Shown in pieces: positions 1-9,354 of a DNA stretch of 64,000 bases (position 1 is its first letter; each line of letters starts with the position of its first letter). The position numbers and the translations under genes were made by a program. Where the stretch lies: assembly GCA_002892395.1 (NCBI GenBank), contig NBBL01000010.1, positions 34,753-98,752 on the forward strand, given 5' to 3'. This DNA comes from Lachnospiraceae bacterium (GTDB lineage: Bacteria > Bacillota > Clostridia > Lachnospirales > Lachnospiraceae). The notes below the pieces were generated by a model that was given only the letters and a program-made list of their open reading frames with translations, was not told the origin of the DNA and did no database searches.

Positions 1-1748
1 ACATCGTGGCAAAGGCAGAGAATCGCCGATCCCGCAAACCGAAGATTTGCAAAGCGGAAGCGAATGTAGATCAGCATCAGGAAGAGCGCCACAATCACCG
101 CGATCACCGCATCTCTTCGCATCTCTCCGCTGATGGTCCCGGAAATGCTTTCCGCCGTGATCTTCTCCGGATCCACAGAGAAGTGATCCACCAGTGCCTG
201 GTTCAAACTCTTTCTCTCTTCCAGACTCAGGCTTCTGGTCTTTATGACAATCTCATTGGTTCCCTGTACCTTGGACGCCTGAATATCGTTGTCCCCGGTG
301 ATCCCGGAGACCACCGGCTTCACCTCTTCATCAATCTGCTCCAGGGATAAGTCCTCGTTGAAGGTCACATTGGTGGAGGTTCCGCCCTGGAAGTCCAGGC
401 CGAAATTCAACGCCTTGGAGGTGGTGGCACGGAAGTATCCCATGCTGATGAATCCGGCTGCAATCAGCGCAATTGCCAGGGAAAAGAGGAGCTTCCGGTG
501 CCCGATAAAATCAATGGCCTTTCTCTCCTTGATCTCCCCGAACAGCTTCTTTTGATCCAGCCCCAGGTCACAGAAGGCGTACAGCCAGGATCTCGTGGCC
601 AGCAGCGCAGTGAACATGGAAACAATGACGCCAAGCCCCAGGGTGGTAGCAAATCCCCGGATGGTTCCGGTTCCCATGACATAGAGCACAGCGGCCGCAA
701 TCAGGGTGGTAATGTTGCCGTCCACAATGGCGGAAAGTGCCTTTCGGAATCCGGTCTTTACCGCACTCCGTACCGTCTTGCCGAGGCCGATTTCCTCTCG
801 GATCCGGGTGAAAATGATGACATTTGCATCCACTGCCATTCCGACGGAGAGAATAATGCCTGCAATTCCCGGCAGCGTCATCGTGATATCAAAGGCTGCC
901 AGCAGGCAGATGGTAAGGCAAACGTACAGGGTAAGTGCAAGGGCTGCCGCCACGCCGGGCAGCCAGAACACTGCGATCATCAGAAGGACGATGGCCGCAA
1001 ACGAAACCGCCCCCGCCTTTAAGCTGCTGCTGATGGCCTGCTGTCCCAGCTGTGCCCCCACCACATTGCTGCGCATCTCCTCCAGTGTAAGCTTCAGCGC
1101 TCCGATTCGGATCGTGGAGGCCAAATGCTCCGCCTCCTCAAAGCTGCTCATGCCGTCGATGGTGCACTGTCCGCCTGTAATCGGCTCCTTCACCACCGGA
1201 TTGGAGTACATGACGCCGTCATAAATAATGGAAATCCGCTGCCCGACCAAACGGGTTGTGGCCTCCGCAAAGGCCTTGGCCCCCGCATCATCAAAGGTGA
1301 GCTCCACCACATCCTGGCTTGCACCCGTGGTGCGGTTCGTGGACTGACCGGCCTGTGCGCTCTTCACCTGATTGCCGTTTAAAATAACCTGACCGTTCGG
1401 ATCCACAAAGGTGAGGGACCCGGGCTTTCCCAGCTCCTCCAGAATGGTGTTGGCATCCGAAACCCCCGGAATGTCGATGTTGATCCGGTTGTTCCCTTCC
1501 TGATAGACCTGTGCCTCTGCAGAATAGCCGCTGACTCTCTGCTGAAGCTTGTAAATTGTGTCCTTCATATCCTGGTCACTCGGATTTTCCTCCGTGGCCT
1601 GATATGTGATGCTCACCCCTCCGGCCAGATCCAGTCCCAGCTTGATCCGATGCCCGGTGAGGCTTGCATGGGCCAGGTAAATAAATCCGGCCAGAACCGC
1701 AAGAAGCACCAACAGCTTAATGGCGCCCTTCTCTTTTTCGCTCTTCAT
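1..1748 (-). CDS. secDF: SecD-SecF fusion protein translocase subunit (partial)
   Basis: This is the accessory subunit of the Sec translocon, which uses the proton motive force to pull exported proteins through the membrane. The start ATG is at 1748-1746 and the frame stays open to the window edge, so about 582 residues are visible and the C-terminus is missing. The SecD half has one N-terminal TM segment, the motif GLDLAGGVSI and a periplasmic P1 domain, then a TM cluster with SVGMAVDANVIIFTRIREE. The SecF half begins near residue 430 with IDFIGHRKLLFSL and the motif GLDFQGGTS. The two are joined in one polypeptide, as in Bacillus SecDF, rather than being separate genes. The D and R of the VDANV...RIREE motif are present. 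It is followed on the minus strand by sequence outside the window. Confidence 0.96.
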   Translation of the reverse strand, partial: MKSEKEKGAIKLLVLLAVLAGFIYLAHASLTGHRIKLGLDLAGGVSITYQATEENPSDQDMKDTIYKLQQRVSGYSAEAQVYQEGNNRINIDIPGVSDANTILEELGKPGSLTFVDPNGQVILNGNQVKSAQAGQSTNRTTGASQDVVELTFDDAGAKAFAEATTRLVGQRISIIYDGVMYSNPVVKEPITGGQCTIDGMSSFEEAEHLASTIRIGALKLTLEEMRSNVVGAQLGQQAISSSLKAGAVSFAAIVLLMIAVFWLPGVAAALALTLYVCLTICLLAAFDITMTLPGIAGIILSVGMAVDANVIIFTRIREEIGLGKTVRSAVKTGFRKALSAIVDGNITTLIAAAVLYVMGTGTIRGFATTLGLGVIVSMFTALLATRSWLYAFCDLGLDQKKLFGEIKERKAIDFIGHRKLLFSLAIALIAAGFISMGYFRATTSKALNFGLDFQGGTSTNVTFNEDLSLEQIDEEVKPVVSGITGDNDIQASKVQGTNEIVIKTRSLSLEERKSLNQALVDHFSVDPEKITAESISGTISGEMRRDAVIAVIVALFLMLIYIRFRFANLRFAGSAILCLCHD

Positions 1749-1802
1749 ACTGCTGTTCCCTCCCTCTCAGGATTATTTTCTTCCACGCGCGAACATAAGT
1801 GA

Positions 1803-1839
1803 AGAGCCCCTACAATCTTTTCAGACGGTAGGGGTCTCT
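1803..1839. repeat. Stem-loop upstream of secDF
   Basis: The arms CCCCTAC (1807-1813) and GTAGGGG (1828-1834) pair and are extended by four more pairs across a one-base bulge. Neither strand has a run of T after the stem, so it is a weak candidate for a rho-independent terminator. It could be a leader structure for secDF or the end of the upstream HlyC transcript. Confidence 0.4.
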
Positions 1840-1995
1840 CAATGAGCCTGATCCCTCGGAGCAGGCGCGGGCATCCGGTACGCCGATCTGCCCTTTTCTT
1901 TCGCAGCTCCCGCTTTTTTAAAATCCCTGCATTCAAAGGCATACCCTGCTTTCTATTCTGTTGCCCGATGCCTTGGCATTATAGCATATCAAAAA

Positions 1996-3264
1996 TCAGT
2001 TGACAACGGATTTCTGATGCGGCAGCTGCAGGCGTATCTTGGTAATCCGATTCTTGTCCGTCCGTTCCACAATCAGCCGCACGCCCCCGCAGTCCACAGA
2101 TTCGCCGCGTTTCGGCAGGTGATCCAAAAGACCGATGATCAGCCCTGCCACCGACTCGTAGTCCTCCGATGCCAGCTTCAGCTTCAGACTCTCGTTCAGT
2201 TCGGAAATGCGGAGATCTCCATCCAGCATAAACTCTCCTTTTGAGAGCTGACGGATGGGTCTGTCCTCATCCGTATCGTACTCGTCCCGGATTTCCCCCA
2301 CAATTTCCTCCAGCAGATCCTCCATCGTCACCATCCCTGCCGTGACGCCGTACTCATCCAGCACAATCGCGAGATTCGAGTAATTTTTTCGCATCTCGAT
2401 CATCAATTCCGCTGTCTTCTTATATTCATGGGTAAAGAAAGGCTCCCGCATCACATCTGCGATGCGAAAATGCTCATCCGCTTCCGTCAGCAGCAGATCC
2501 TTGACATTCAGGATCCCCACGATCGTGTCCGGCGACTCCCGGCAAACGGGAATCCGCGTATACTTTTCTCTTCGAAAAAGAGCCAGCAGCGCATCATAGC
2601 TTGCCTCTTCTTCCACGCAGACCATTCGGATTTTCGGAATCATGATATCCTTTGTCAGCGTGTCCCGAAAGTCAAACACGTTATTCAGAATCTCCTGCTC
2701 CCTCTGCTGAATCGCCCCATCCTCCTGCCCGACGCGAACAATGGTTCTCAGCTCCTCCGTGGTGAGCTTGCTCCCGTCTCCCTTCTCCTGCACGTTTAAC
2801 ATACGAAGCACCAGGTATGCCAGGTGATTGACCAAAAAGACGATGGGCGCCAAAACCACCATAAGCACATAGATAATGCCTGAAATCGAAAGGGCAAGGC
2901 GCTCCGCATTCCGTGTCGCCATGGTTTTCGGCGCCACCTCTCCGAATACAAGTACGGCAAGTGTCAAAATACCGGTGGAAATTCCCACCGCAGCGCTCCC
3001 AAACACGCTCATGGTCAAGGTAGTGGCAAGAGAGGAAGCATATAAGTTGACGATGTTATTTCCCACCAAAATCACAGACAGCATCTTTTCCGGATCCCGA
3101 AACAGCCTCAGCAAGGCAGCTGCATCCTTTCTGCCTTGATCCGCCAGGGTTCGAATCCGGATCCGATTGACTGTTGTCAACGCAGTTTCCGCCGATGAAA
3201 AGAAGGCGGAAAGCAGAAGGAGAAGCAAAAGCAAGCATAAATCCGTGATGTCATGAGTGTTCAA
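1996..3264 (-). CDS. HlyC/CorC (CNNM-type) CBS-domain membrane protein
   Basis: This is a membrane protein of the CNNM/CorC/HlyC family, thought to act in divalent cation (Mg2+/Co2+) transport or extrusion; the exact substrate cannot be read from sequence. Order of domains in 422 residues: an N-terminal DUF21/CNNM membrane region with about four hydrophobic segments (residues 8-155) containing SSAETALTTVNR; a CBS pair (about 205-325) with IMIPKIRMVCVE and DEYGVTAGMVTMEDLLEEIVGEI in two pieces; and a C-terminal CorC_HlyC domain (about 335-415). The start is a TTG at 3264-3262. The Shine-Dalgarno AAGGAG lies over the last codons of lspA, six bases upstream, so the two genes are probably translated in series. 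Confidence 0.93.
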   Translation of the reverse strand: MNTHDITDLCLLLLLLLLSAFFSSAETALTTVNRIRIRTLADQGRKDAAALLRLFRDPEKMLSVILVGNNIVNLYASSLATTLTMSVFGSAAVGISTGILTLAVLVFGEVAPKTMATRNAERLALSISGIIYVLMVVLAPIVFLVNHLAYLVLRMLNVQEKGDGSKLTTEELRTIVRVGQEDGAIQQREQEILNNVFDFRDTLTKDIMIPKIRMVCVEEEASYDALLALFRREKYTRIPVCRESPDTIVGILNVKDLLLTEADEHFRIADVMREPFFTHEYKKTAELMIEMRKNYSNLAIVLDEYGVTAGMVTMEDLLEEIVGEIRDEYDTDEDRPIRQLSKGEFMLDGDLRISELNESLKLKLASEDYESVAGLIIGLLDHLPKRGESVDCGGVRLIVERTDKNRITKIRLQLPHQKSVVN

Positions 3265-3267
3265 GCC

Positions 3268-3747
3268 TTACTCCTTCTTTGCGCTTCCGCACTGCTTCGG
3301 CAGAAGCCCCGAACTCAACGTGATCAGCATTCCCAGCGCTATGAAGCCATCTCCCAGATTCCAGACAATTCGGTTCAGCGGTTTTCTCTTGATATAGAGA
3401 TAATCAACCACGTAATGCCGGAAAAAGCGGTCCGTCAAATTGCTCAGTGCGCCGCCAAGCACCATGGCGAGACCCAGCTTCTCCAGCCTTCTCCTCTTTT
3501 GAGGAAGAAGAAGAGAAAAGCGAAGCAGAACCGTACAAATCACAAACAGCGAGAACCCCTGGACCAGCCGGGGCGATTGTCTCAACACCCCCATCGGAAA
3601 GCCCTCATTATGAACCCTTCTAAGCTCCACTCTTCCTCCAAAGCCGGGAAGTGTCCGCGGAAATGTATCCTCCGGCAGCGCTTCAATCCCGCTCTTCAGC
3701 ATCAGATCCAGCAACGCGATCAGCGCAATCAATCCCAAACAGATCAT
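3268..3747 (-). CDS. lspA: Signal peptidase II-like (lipoprotein signal peptidase)
   Basis: This 159-residue, four-TM protein should cleave the signal peptide of prolipoproteins in the membrane. The family signatures are present: GGALSNLTDRFFRHYVVDY in the third block (the aspartate of VVDY is one catalytic residue) and VWNLGDGFIALG near the C-terminus (the aspartate of NLGD is the second). The sequence is more divergent than typical LspA: the first block lacks the usual lysine-threonine region and NLGD replaces NxAD. The start ATG at 3747 has GAGGGG upstream. It lies four bases before the hlyC-type gene and is probably cotranscribed with it. Confidence 0.85.
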   Translation of the reverse strand: MICLGLIALIALLDLMLKSGIEALPEDTFPRTLPGFGGRVELRRVHNEGFPMGVLRQSPRLVQGFSLFVICTVLLRFSLLLPQKRRRLEKLGLAMVLGGALSNLTDRFFRHYVVDYLYIKRKPLNRIVWNLGDGFIALGMLITLSSGLLPKQCGSAKKE

Positions 3748-3815
3748 GGTTCCCCTCTCAAGCCTGTTATCTCTGTGTTACAATCAGTATAGCATATTTT
3801 AAAGGAGGAAGCTTT

Positions 3816-4232
3816 ATGAACCCTGAAAAAAACAGTCCCGATGCCCTTTCCGTACAGGATGCGCTGCAGCTTCAGCTGGAATACAACCGAAAGCAGTATG
3901 CGCTGGCCCGAATCACCGCAATTTGCGCCGCTGCGACCCTTTTCATCGTTTCCGTCACTGCGCTGCTTTTATATACCAATTTTCGCGAGATCTATCAGAG
4001 TCTCCTGATTTCCTCCAAAAATCTGGAGCACATCACAAACGAATTGTCCGCCGCCGATTTAAAGCAGATGGTTCTGCAAGTGAACCATCTGGTGAAATAC
4101 TCCGAAGCCGGCCTCAATGATGCCATGGTAAAAATCAACGCCATCGACATTGAAGGGCTGAATGCTTCGATCCGGAGCCTGCATGACGCCGTTGATCCGC
4201 TGGCAAACTTCTTCCGGGGCTTCCGCCGTTAA
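3816..4232 (+). CDS. Small single-pass membrane protein, unknown function
   Basis: The product is a 138-residue protein that I do not recognise. It starts at ATG 3816 behind the strong RBS AAAGGAGG (3801-3808); longer upstream frames run into lspA and have no RBS. Residues 1-30 are polar, 31-53 form one TM helix (about AAATLFIVSVTALLLYT), and the rest looks like an amphipathic coiled coil (SSKNLEHITNEL, KQMVLQVNHLVKYSE, NASIRSLHDAVDPLANFF). The shape resembles DUF948-like membrane proteins with a helical tail, but I cannot claim family membership. It converges on htrA and shares a bidirectional terminator with it. Confidence 0.8.
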   Translation: MNPEKNSPDALSVQDALQLQLEYNRKQYALARITAICAAATLFIVSVTALLLYTNFREIYQSLLISSKNLEHITNELSAADLKQMVLQVNHLVKYSEAGLNDAMVKINAIDIEGLNASIRSLHDAVDPLANFFRGFRR

Positions 4233-4243
4233 CAGAGCAGACA

Positions 4244-4287
4244 AGAAGCGCTCTGCCGCCTTACCATAAAGGCAACAGAGCGCTTCT
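4244..4287. terminator. Bidirectional terminator between convergent genes
   Basis: A perfect 12-bp stem, AGAAGCGCTCTG (4244-4255) with CAGAGCGCTTCT (4276-4287), lies between the plus gene ending at 4232 and the minus htrA gene ending at 4314. Its inner part can pair further (GCCTT with AAGGC). It is placed to end both transcripts. Confidence 0.8.
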
Positions 4288-4313
4288 CACATTCAATTCC
4301 TGCAGAGCAAGCC

Positions 4314-5825
4314 TTACCAGCGGAAGTGGAAGCCTCCGTTTCGGAAGAAATCATCCCAGAATCCGCCGAATCCGGACGGGCCGCTCTCCTCCGGCTCGCT
4401 CTCCTCTGTATCCGGCTCCCCGGTCTTTCCGTTTTCTTTCGCCTCCTCCTGATCCGATTCTCCCTGCGGAGCAAGTGTAACCTCAACCTCCACTTCCTTG
4501 TACGACTGCCCGCTGGGGCGCTGTACTGTCAGGTGTACCACCTCTCCCTTTTGATACCGCGTAAGCTTATCCTTCAGTTCTTCAATGGAGCTTACGGTCT
4601 GTCCCTCAAATTTTGTGATGATATCACTTTCCTGAAGCTTGGAATTGGCAGCTGCTCCCCCCTTCAGAATCTTGTACACGAAGATACCCACCGGCATATT
4701 GAATTTCCGGGCCGCCTCCTGATCCACATTCTGTCCCTGAAATCCGATGTACCCTCTGTCCTGTTCCGCCACCTGTGCCCGGGTCTTCTGTGCGGACAGA
4801 TTGTCAATCAAATCCGTGACACTCAAAATCGGAATCGCGTATCCCATTCCTTCCACTGTCGTGTCCACACTCTTCGACTCATTTATGCCGATGACCTGCC
4901 CGTGCATGTTCAAAAGAGCTCCGCCGGAATTTCCGGGGTTAATGGCTGCATCCGTCTGCAGCAGGTTTTTAATCGTCGCCGTCTCGCCGGTGGCCGTATC
5001 CCGCGCCGTGATGCTGCGCCCCATGGCACTGACATAGCCAACCGTGACGGACTGACCGTATCCCAGTGCATTTCCGATGGCGATCACACCCTGTCCCACC
5101 TTCAAGGCATTGGAGTCTCCCACCTCTGCAATCCGGATCTTCGCTCTCGTCTCCTCCGGAACATCCGATTTCTTCACTGCAATCACTGCCACATCAGCGC
5201 CGGAATCGGTTCCCTTCAGTTCGGCATCTACCCCTTTTCCGTCTATAAATTGCACGGACATGGTCTTCGTATTTTCGATCACATGATTGTTGGTGACAAT
5301 CAGGTACTCCTTGTCATTTTCTCCGATCAGGATCCCGGAGCCTGCCCCTGTTGTCTCATAGGTCTGTGCCCGTCCGAACCAGTCGCTGACTCTCTGCTCC
5401 CCTGTCACATCAATTGCCACCACAGAGGGCATTGCCTTCTCCACGATCCCGGACACATCCAGCACCGTTGCTATTTCTGTACTTCCCTGGGATGCCTTCT
5501 CTCCTGCGGCAGGCTTCGTCTCATCCGCCTTGCTCTCCGAGGAGGGCAGGGACTCGGCTCCATTCGTCGCAGACGCTCCGCTGCTTTCTCCCCGGGCCTC
5601 CCGGACCGCATTCAAGCCGAAGTGCCGGTTGACGCCCACCATGGTTCCGCCTGCAACTGTGCCGAATATGACTGCGCAAAGTGCGGAGATCAGAAGCTTC
5701 TTTCCCAATCCGCTTCCCTTCTTCCCGGAATTCGGCGCCTTTTCCGGCTTCTTCCAGGAATTCGGCTGTGTGTTGTCATACGGCATATTCTGATAGTTTT
5801 GATATGGATTTTTATTTTCGTACAT
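4314..5825 (-). CDS. HtrA/DegP-like serine protease
   Basis: This is a membrane-anchored extracytoplasmic protease of the S1C family that degrades misfolded exported proteins. In 503 residues: a polar N-terminus rich in N, Q and P; one TM segment (about 43-64); a low-complexity serine/glutamate linker; the trypsin-like domain with catalytic H181 (VTNNHVIE), D211 (GADVAVI) and S300 (NPGNSGGALLN); one PDZ domain (about 365-455); and an acidic C-terminus ending FFRNGGFHFRW. The start ATG at 5825 follows GGAGG. It is a single-gene unit flanked by terminators. A palindrome in its promoter region (5914-5928) suggests stress control. Confidence 0.95.
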   Translation of the reverse strand: MYENKNPYQNYQNMPYDNTQPNSWKKPEKAPNSGKKGSGLGKKLLISALCAVIFGTVAGGTMVGVNRHFGLNAVREARGESSGASATNGAESLPSSESKADETKPAAGEKASQGSTEIATVLDVSGIVEKAMPSVVAIDVTGEQRVSDWFGRAQTYETTGAGSGILIGENDKEYLIVTNNHVIENTKTMSVQFIDGKGVDAELKGTDSGADVAVIAVKKSDVPEETRAKIRIAEVGDSNALKVGQGVIAIGNALGYGQSVTVGYVSAMGRSITARDTATGETATIKNLLQTDAAINPGNSGGALLNMHGQVIGINESKSVDTTVEGMGYAIPILSVTDLIDNLSAQKTRAQVAEQDRGYIGFQGQNVDQEAARKFNMPVGIFVYKILKGGAAANSKLQESDIITKFEGQTVSSIEELKDKLTRYQKGEVVHLTVQRPSGQSYKEVEVEVTLAPQGESDQEEAKENGKTGEPDTEESEPEESGPSGFGGFWDDFFRNGGFHFRW

Positions 5826-5902
5826 TTGAAATCCTCCATTCTTCCTTCACAGGTCTCTTTCATTGACCGCTTTTCTTTTTCTGAATTTCTTTTGATGATC
5901 TG

Positions 5903-5928
5903 AGTATAGCGGCATTTTGTGTCAAAAT
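5903..5928 (-). promoter_or_regulatory. htrA promoter with overlapping palindrome
   Basis: On the minus strand a TATACT -10 box lies at 5908-5903. Just upstream is a perfect inverted repeat, ATTTTG-ACA-CAAAAT (5928-5914), which covers the spacer and -35 zone; no good -35 hexamer is present at 17 bp. That arrangement fits a promoter needing or blocked by a regulator, for example a CssR-like response regulator (inference). Confidence 0.5.
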
Positions 5929-5953
5929 TGTGTTTCCTTTCGGATAGAAATGT

Positions 5954-5982
5954 GAAATGCCGCGCTGGCTGCGCGGCATTTC
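5954..5982 (-). terminator. Terminator after the polysaccharide operon
   Basis: A perfect 12-bp stem, GAAATGCCGCGC (5954-5965) with GCGCGGCATTTC (5971-5982), and a 5-nt loop. It lies 125 bp beyond the LCP stop codon on the minus strand, in the gap before htrA. Confidence 0.75.
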
Positions 5983-6106
5983 TGTTCTACCCCTGTTATC
6001 CGGATGTCCGGTCTTCCTTGCTCCATCTTGCCTTCCTTGCTCCGTTTCCCACCCGCTGATCCGGAAACGAATGCAGCTCCCTGCTCTCGTCCCCGCAACA
6101 TGGGCA

Positions 6107-7855
6107 TTAAGGAATCTCGTCCACCATCTCTGCTCCTCCCGGTCCCACAGAAGCAGTTCCTTCTCTCATGGGAGAAACCGGCGCTCTGTCCGTTCCTGCC
6201 CCCTTTGTCGGGGCACTGCCCGGCCCGTTTTCTGCCGCCGGCTCTATCCTGCCTCCGGGACCGGGAAGGATGGCTTCTGTCGTCCGGGCAGACGCGGGAT
6301 TCTCTCTCTCCTGTGTTTGATCCGGTACCGGAGAGACCTGTCCGGGGGATCCGCTCCCGTCGGCCGGTCTTTGCGGAAGGGTCGCAAACGGCCTTCCAAA
6401 CGAATCTGCACCGCCCTCTTCCTCATCATCCGCATCCGACTCGTGGAGATCAAAGAGAGGATTTCCCTCCGCATCCGTCTCCATCCGAATTTCTCCGTTT
6501 TCGTCTGTGGGGAAAATCAGACGTCCGTTGGCATCGGTCTCCGGATATTGGCTGCTCTCACCGGCATTTTTGCTTCTCTCACTCTCATCGGAAGCAGACT
6601 CGCTCTGCTTTGAAGCACTCTCCTCCTTTTCCCGACTCTCCTCCTGCCGTCTCTCATTCTGCAGCTCTGCAGCCTGATTCCTGTAATTGGTCCGATCCAC
6701 CGCCAATTTGTAATCAATCTCTTTCACCTGCCTGGAGGTTTCGTAATCCGAATCCCCGAACAAAAATCTGTGGAGCTGCTTCACATTGCTCTCCAGGGTG
6801 TTGGGCAGCACGCAGGCTCCCTTCCTTCCCATGTTGACCTCGGCCCGATCCATGGGAAATCCGATGGTGTCCGCAATCTTATACTTTTTCGCATTGACGG
6901 CAAGGCTCATGCCGTCCTCCCATTTCAGGCTCGTCGCCACCATCGTCAGCATATTTCCCGCAAGATCCGACAGGGTCTGGACATCTGCCCGCTTCGCCTT
7001 CTCCGCGCAAAGCTCAATCACCTTGCGCTGACGCTCGGTCCGCGTATAGTCATTGTCCATGTACCGAAGTCTCGCATATGCCACAGCCTGAATGCCGTCC
7101 AGGTGGTTCATCCCCGCCTGCTTAAGCTGCACGGAGCCGATGCCGGTTCCCTTTACAGTCTCCGTAATATACGAGTTGATGTAGCGAAATTCCGGCTTCG
7201 AGATTTCAAGATCCACGCCGCCCAGAATGTTGACTCCGGTTGCCACTGCCTTCCAGTTAAAGGTCACATAGTCCGTGATATTCAAATCCAGATTTTGGTT
7301 CAGTGCACGCACCGCCTGCTCAGGGCCTCCGATGGCGTAAGCCTGATTGATCTTATTGTAGGAGCCGTTGCCCAGTGACAGGTAGCTGTCCCGGAACACA
7401 CTGGCAATCCGGATCTCGCCGGTCTCCCGGTTGATGCTCACCACCATGATAACATCTGAGTTATAGCCTCTGCCCACCGATGAATTGCGCGAATCCACAC
7501 CAAAAACAGCGATATTCCAGTACCCCTTCATCTTTTGAATATCTTCGCTGGTCAGCTCGGTATTTTCTACATTTTTCACTTCAAAATCCGGGCGCTGAAT
7601 TTTATGATACTGTCTGAGGACATAGCTGTAGGAAAAGATGCCCGCCAGCACAAAGACCTCAAGCACAGCCAGAATGAGGATCCGCCTTGCGCGTATAAAC
7701 GCTGCGCTGCGCGGCTTTTTTTCTTTCTCCTTCCAGGCCTTTTCTCTGTCCGGACGGGTCCTGCCGTTCAAAAAGGAAGCTCCGGTACCCGAAGGATTCC
7801 TCCTTCTGCGGCTGCGTCCCGGCGTCCTTTCCCTGTTAAAATTCGTCTCCTCCAT
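6107..7855 (-). CDS. LytR-CpsA-Psr (LCP) family wall-polymer ligase
   Basis: LCP enzymes transfer undecaprenyl-linked glycopolymers onto peptidoglycan outside the cell. The 582-residue protein has a basic cytoplasmic N-terminus, one TM helix (about 59-80), and the LCP core (about 113-270) with the conserved acidic and arginine residues at D121/R123 (FGVDSR), D134 (YNSDVI) and R155/D156 (SVFRDSYL), then YARLRYMDNDYTRTERQRKV. After about residue 395 comes a long disordered tail rich in E, S, P and G, including two DANGRLIFPTDENG-like blocks, which is unusual in length. Start ATG 7855 follows AGGAG. As the last gene of the operon, it is placed to attach the polymer made by the genes upstream. 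Confidence 0.94.
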   Translation of the reverse strand: MEETNFNRERTPGRSRRRRNPSGTGASFLNGRTRPDREKAWKEKEKKPRSAAFIRARRILILAVLEVFVLAGIFSYSYVLRQYHKIQRPDFEVKNVENTELTSEDIQKMKGYWNIAVFGVDSRNSSVGRGYNSDVIMVVSINRETGEIRIASVFRDSYLSLGNGSYNKINQAYAIGGPEQAVRALNQNLDLNITDYVTFNWKAVATGVNILGGVDLEISKPEFRYINSYITETVKGTGIGSVQLKQAGMNHLDGIQAVAYARLRYMDNDYTRTERQRKVIELCAEKAKRADVQTLSDLAGNMLTMVATSLKWEDGMSLAVNAKKYKIADTIGFPMDRAEVNMGRKGACVLPNTLESNVKQLHRFLFGDSDYETSRQVKEIDYKLAVDRTNYRNQAAELQNERRQEESREKEESASKQSESASDESERSKNAGESSQYPETDANGRLIFPTDENGEIRMETDAEGNPLFDLHESDADDEEEGGADSFGRPFATLPQRPADGSGSPGQVSPVPDQTQERENPASARTTEAILPGPGGRIEPAAENGPGSAPTKGAGTDRAPVSPMREGTASVGPGGAEMVDEIP

Positions 7856-7872
7856 GAAACTGATCTCCTGTC

Positions 7873-9279
7873 TTAGTAGGCATTTTTATTCACAAACCCG
7901 CGAACAATCGTGAGCAGCATAATCTTGAAATCAAAACCGAGGGTCCAATTTTCGATGTAGTAGAGGTCGTATTCGATGCGCCGCTCAATGGAGGTATCCC
8001 CCCGAAGCCCGTTGATCTGCGCCCATCCCGTGAGCCCCGGTCTCACCTGATGCTTAATCATGTAGTGCGGAATCTCCTCCTTAAAGCGCTCCACAAAAAA
8101 CGGTCGCTCCGGCCGCGGTCCCACCAGGCTCATGTCGCCGAAGAGAATGTTGAAGAACTGCGGCATTTCATCAATGCTGGTCTTTCGGATCAGCCTTCCC
8201 ACCGCAGTGACTCTCGGATCATGGGGCGTGGTCCATGCTTTTTTTTCCTTCTCATCCACCTGAACACGCATGGAACGAAACTTGTACATTTGAAACGGCT
8301 TCTGATGCAGTCCCACCCGCTCCTGCCGGAATATTACCGGCCCCGGACTGGTGATTTTCACCAAAATCGCAGTTACCAGCATCACCGGAGAAAAAAGAAT
8401 AATCCCCACCAGCGCCCCCACAATATCCACTGCCCGCTTGACTGCGGCGTTGAACCACTCAGTCAACGGCACGCGGCGGATATTGATAACCGGCATCCCT
8501 GCCACATCCTCAATGTACGGAATGGTGGGAATCACCCCGTAGTAATCCGGAATAAATTTCGTGTGAACACCGGACTTCTCACAGATTCGGACGATCCCCT
8601 TCAGCCGGTCATATTCCCGCAATGCCAGTGTAATGGCAATTTCATCGAGATCACCGCGATCCAAACGCTCCTTTAGACGATCGATGGTTCCGATCACGGG
8701 AATCCCGTGATGCTCCGTCCCCGGCTCTGCCCGGTCATCCAGAATCCCGCAAATCCGATATCCCCACTCCGGGTTTGTCAGCACCCGATCTATGTAGCCC
8801 TTCGCCGCCTCACTGAAGCCCACCAGCAGAATCTTTCTCTGGTTCATGCCCTTTCTTCGAATATTCCGAAGCGCCGCTCGTATCAGATTTCTCGCAGCTG
8901 TGGTAAATAAAATACTGCAGAAATAGAATACCAGAACCAGTCTCCTGGAAAAATGGTAGAGGTACTGATTTTTGGAGCCGAGATAGAGAAACAGGGTAAA
9001 GCACAAAAGGCCGATGGTGTTGACCTTTAATATGCTTCCGAATTCCTTTCGCCTTCCGCTGGTTCGCTTGGCCGCATAAAGCCCGAATATCATGTGCAGC
9101 AAAAGATACAGCGGTATAATCAGCACCAGCGCCCGCAGATAAATGGAGAAGGACAAAACCCCCCGATCCGGGTGCACGCCGAAAAGGACGTACCAGGCCA
9201 GCAGATACGCCGCAAGGATCGCCAAGGCGTCAAGGACAACATAGATTCGATTCAATATCTTCTGAAAATCTCTCATCAT
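7873..9279 (-). CDS. Polyprenyl-phosphate sugar-1-phosphate transferase (priming enzyme)
   Basis: This enzyme starts the polysaccharide repeat unit by moving a sugar-1-phosphate from a nucleotide sugar to undecaprenyl phosphate at the inner face of the membrane. It has about 468 residues: four or five N-terminal TM helices, a Rossmann-like CoA-binding-type domain (RKILLVGFSEAAKGYIDRV), a TM helix near residue 280, and the C-terminal bacterial sugar transferase domain with FRQERVGLHQKPFQMYKFRS, RKTSIDEMPQFFNIL and VGPRPERP, as in WbaP/EpsE-type enzymes. I prefer the ATG at 9279 over the TTG two codons earlier; no clear Shine-Dalgarno is visible for either. The donor sugar cannot be told from sequence. 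Confidence 0.93.
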   Translation of the reverse strand: MMRDFQKILNRIYVVLDALAILAAYLLAWYVLFGVHPDRGVLSFSIYLRALVLIIPLYLLLHMIFGLYAAKRTSGRRKEFGSILKVNTIGLLCFTLFLYLGSKNQYLYHFSRRLVLVFYFCSILFTTAARNLIRAALRNIRRKGMNQRKILLVGFSEAAKGYIDRVLTNPEWGYRICGILDDRAEPGTEHHGIPVIGTIDRLKERLDRGDLDEIAITLALREYDRLKGIVRICEKSGVHTKFIPDYYGVIPTIPYIEDVAGMPVINIRRVPLTEWFNAAVKRAVDIVGALVGIILFSPVMLVTAILVKITSPGPVIFRQERVGLHQKPFQMYKFRSMRVQVDEKEKKAWTTPHDPRVTAVGRLIRKTSIDEMPQFFNILFGDMSLVGPRPERPFFVERFKEEIPHYMIKHQVRPGLTGWAQINGLRGDTSIERRIEYDLYYIENWTLGFDFKIMLLTIVRGFVNKNAY

Positions 9280-9354
9280 GTGCAAAAGTATAATCGATTT
9301 CTCTGCCTTTTTCCATGTGAATTACGTGGATTCGGCAACAAAATGAAGAAAGGG

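Noticed and set aside
1745..1942. 65-codon frame upstream of secDF on the minus strand
   Set aside because: No RBS, a highly basic random composition, and it overlaps the secDF start and a hairpin.
4326..5903. 525-codon open frame on the plus strand opposite htrA
   Set aside because: It has no RBS, its composition mirrors the htrA codons, and the minus-strand protein has a full catalytic triad.
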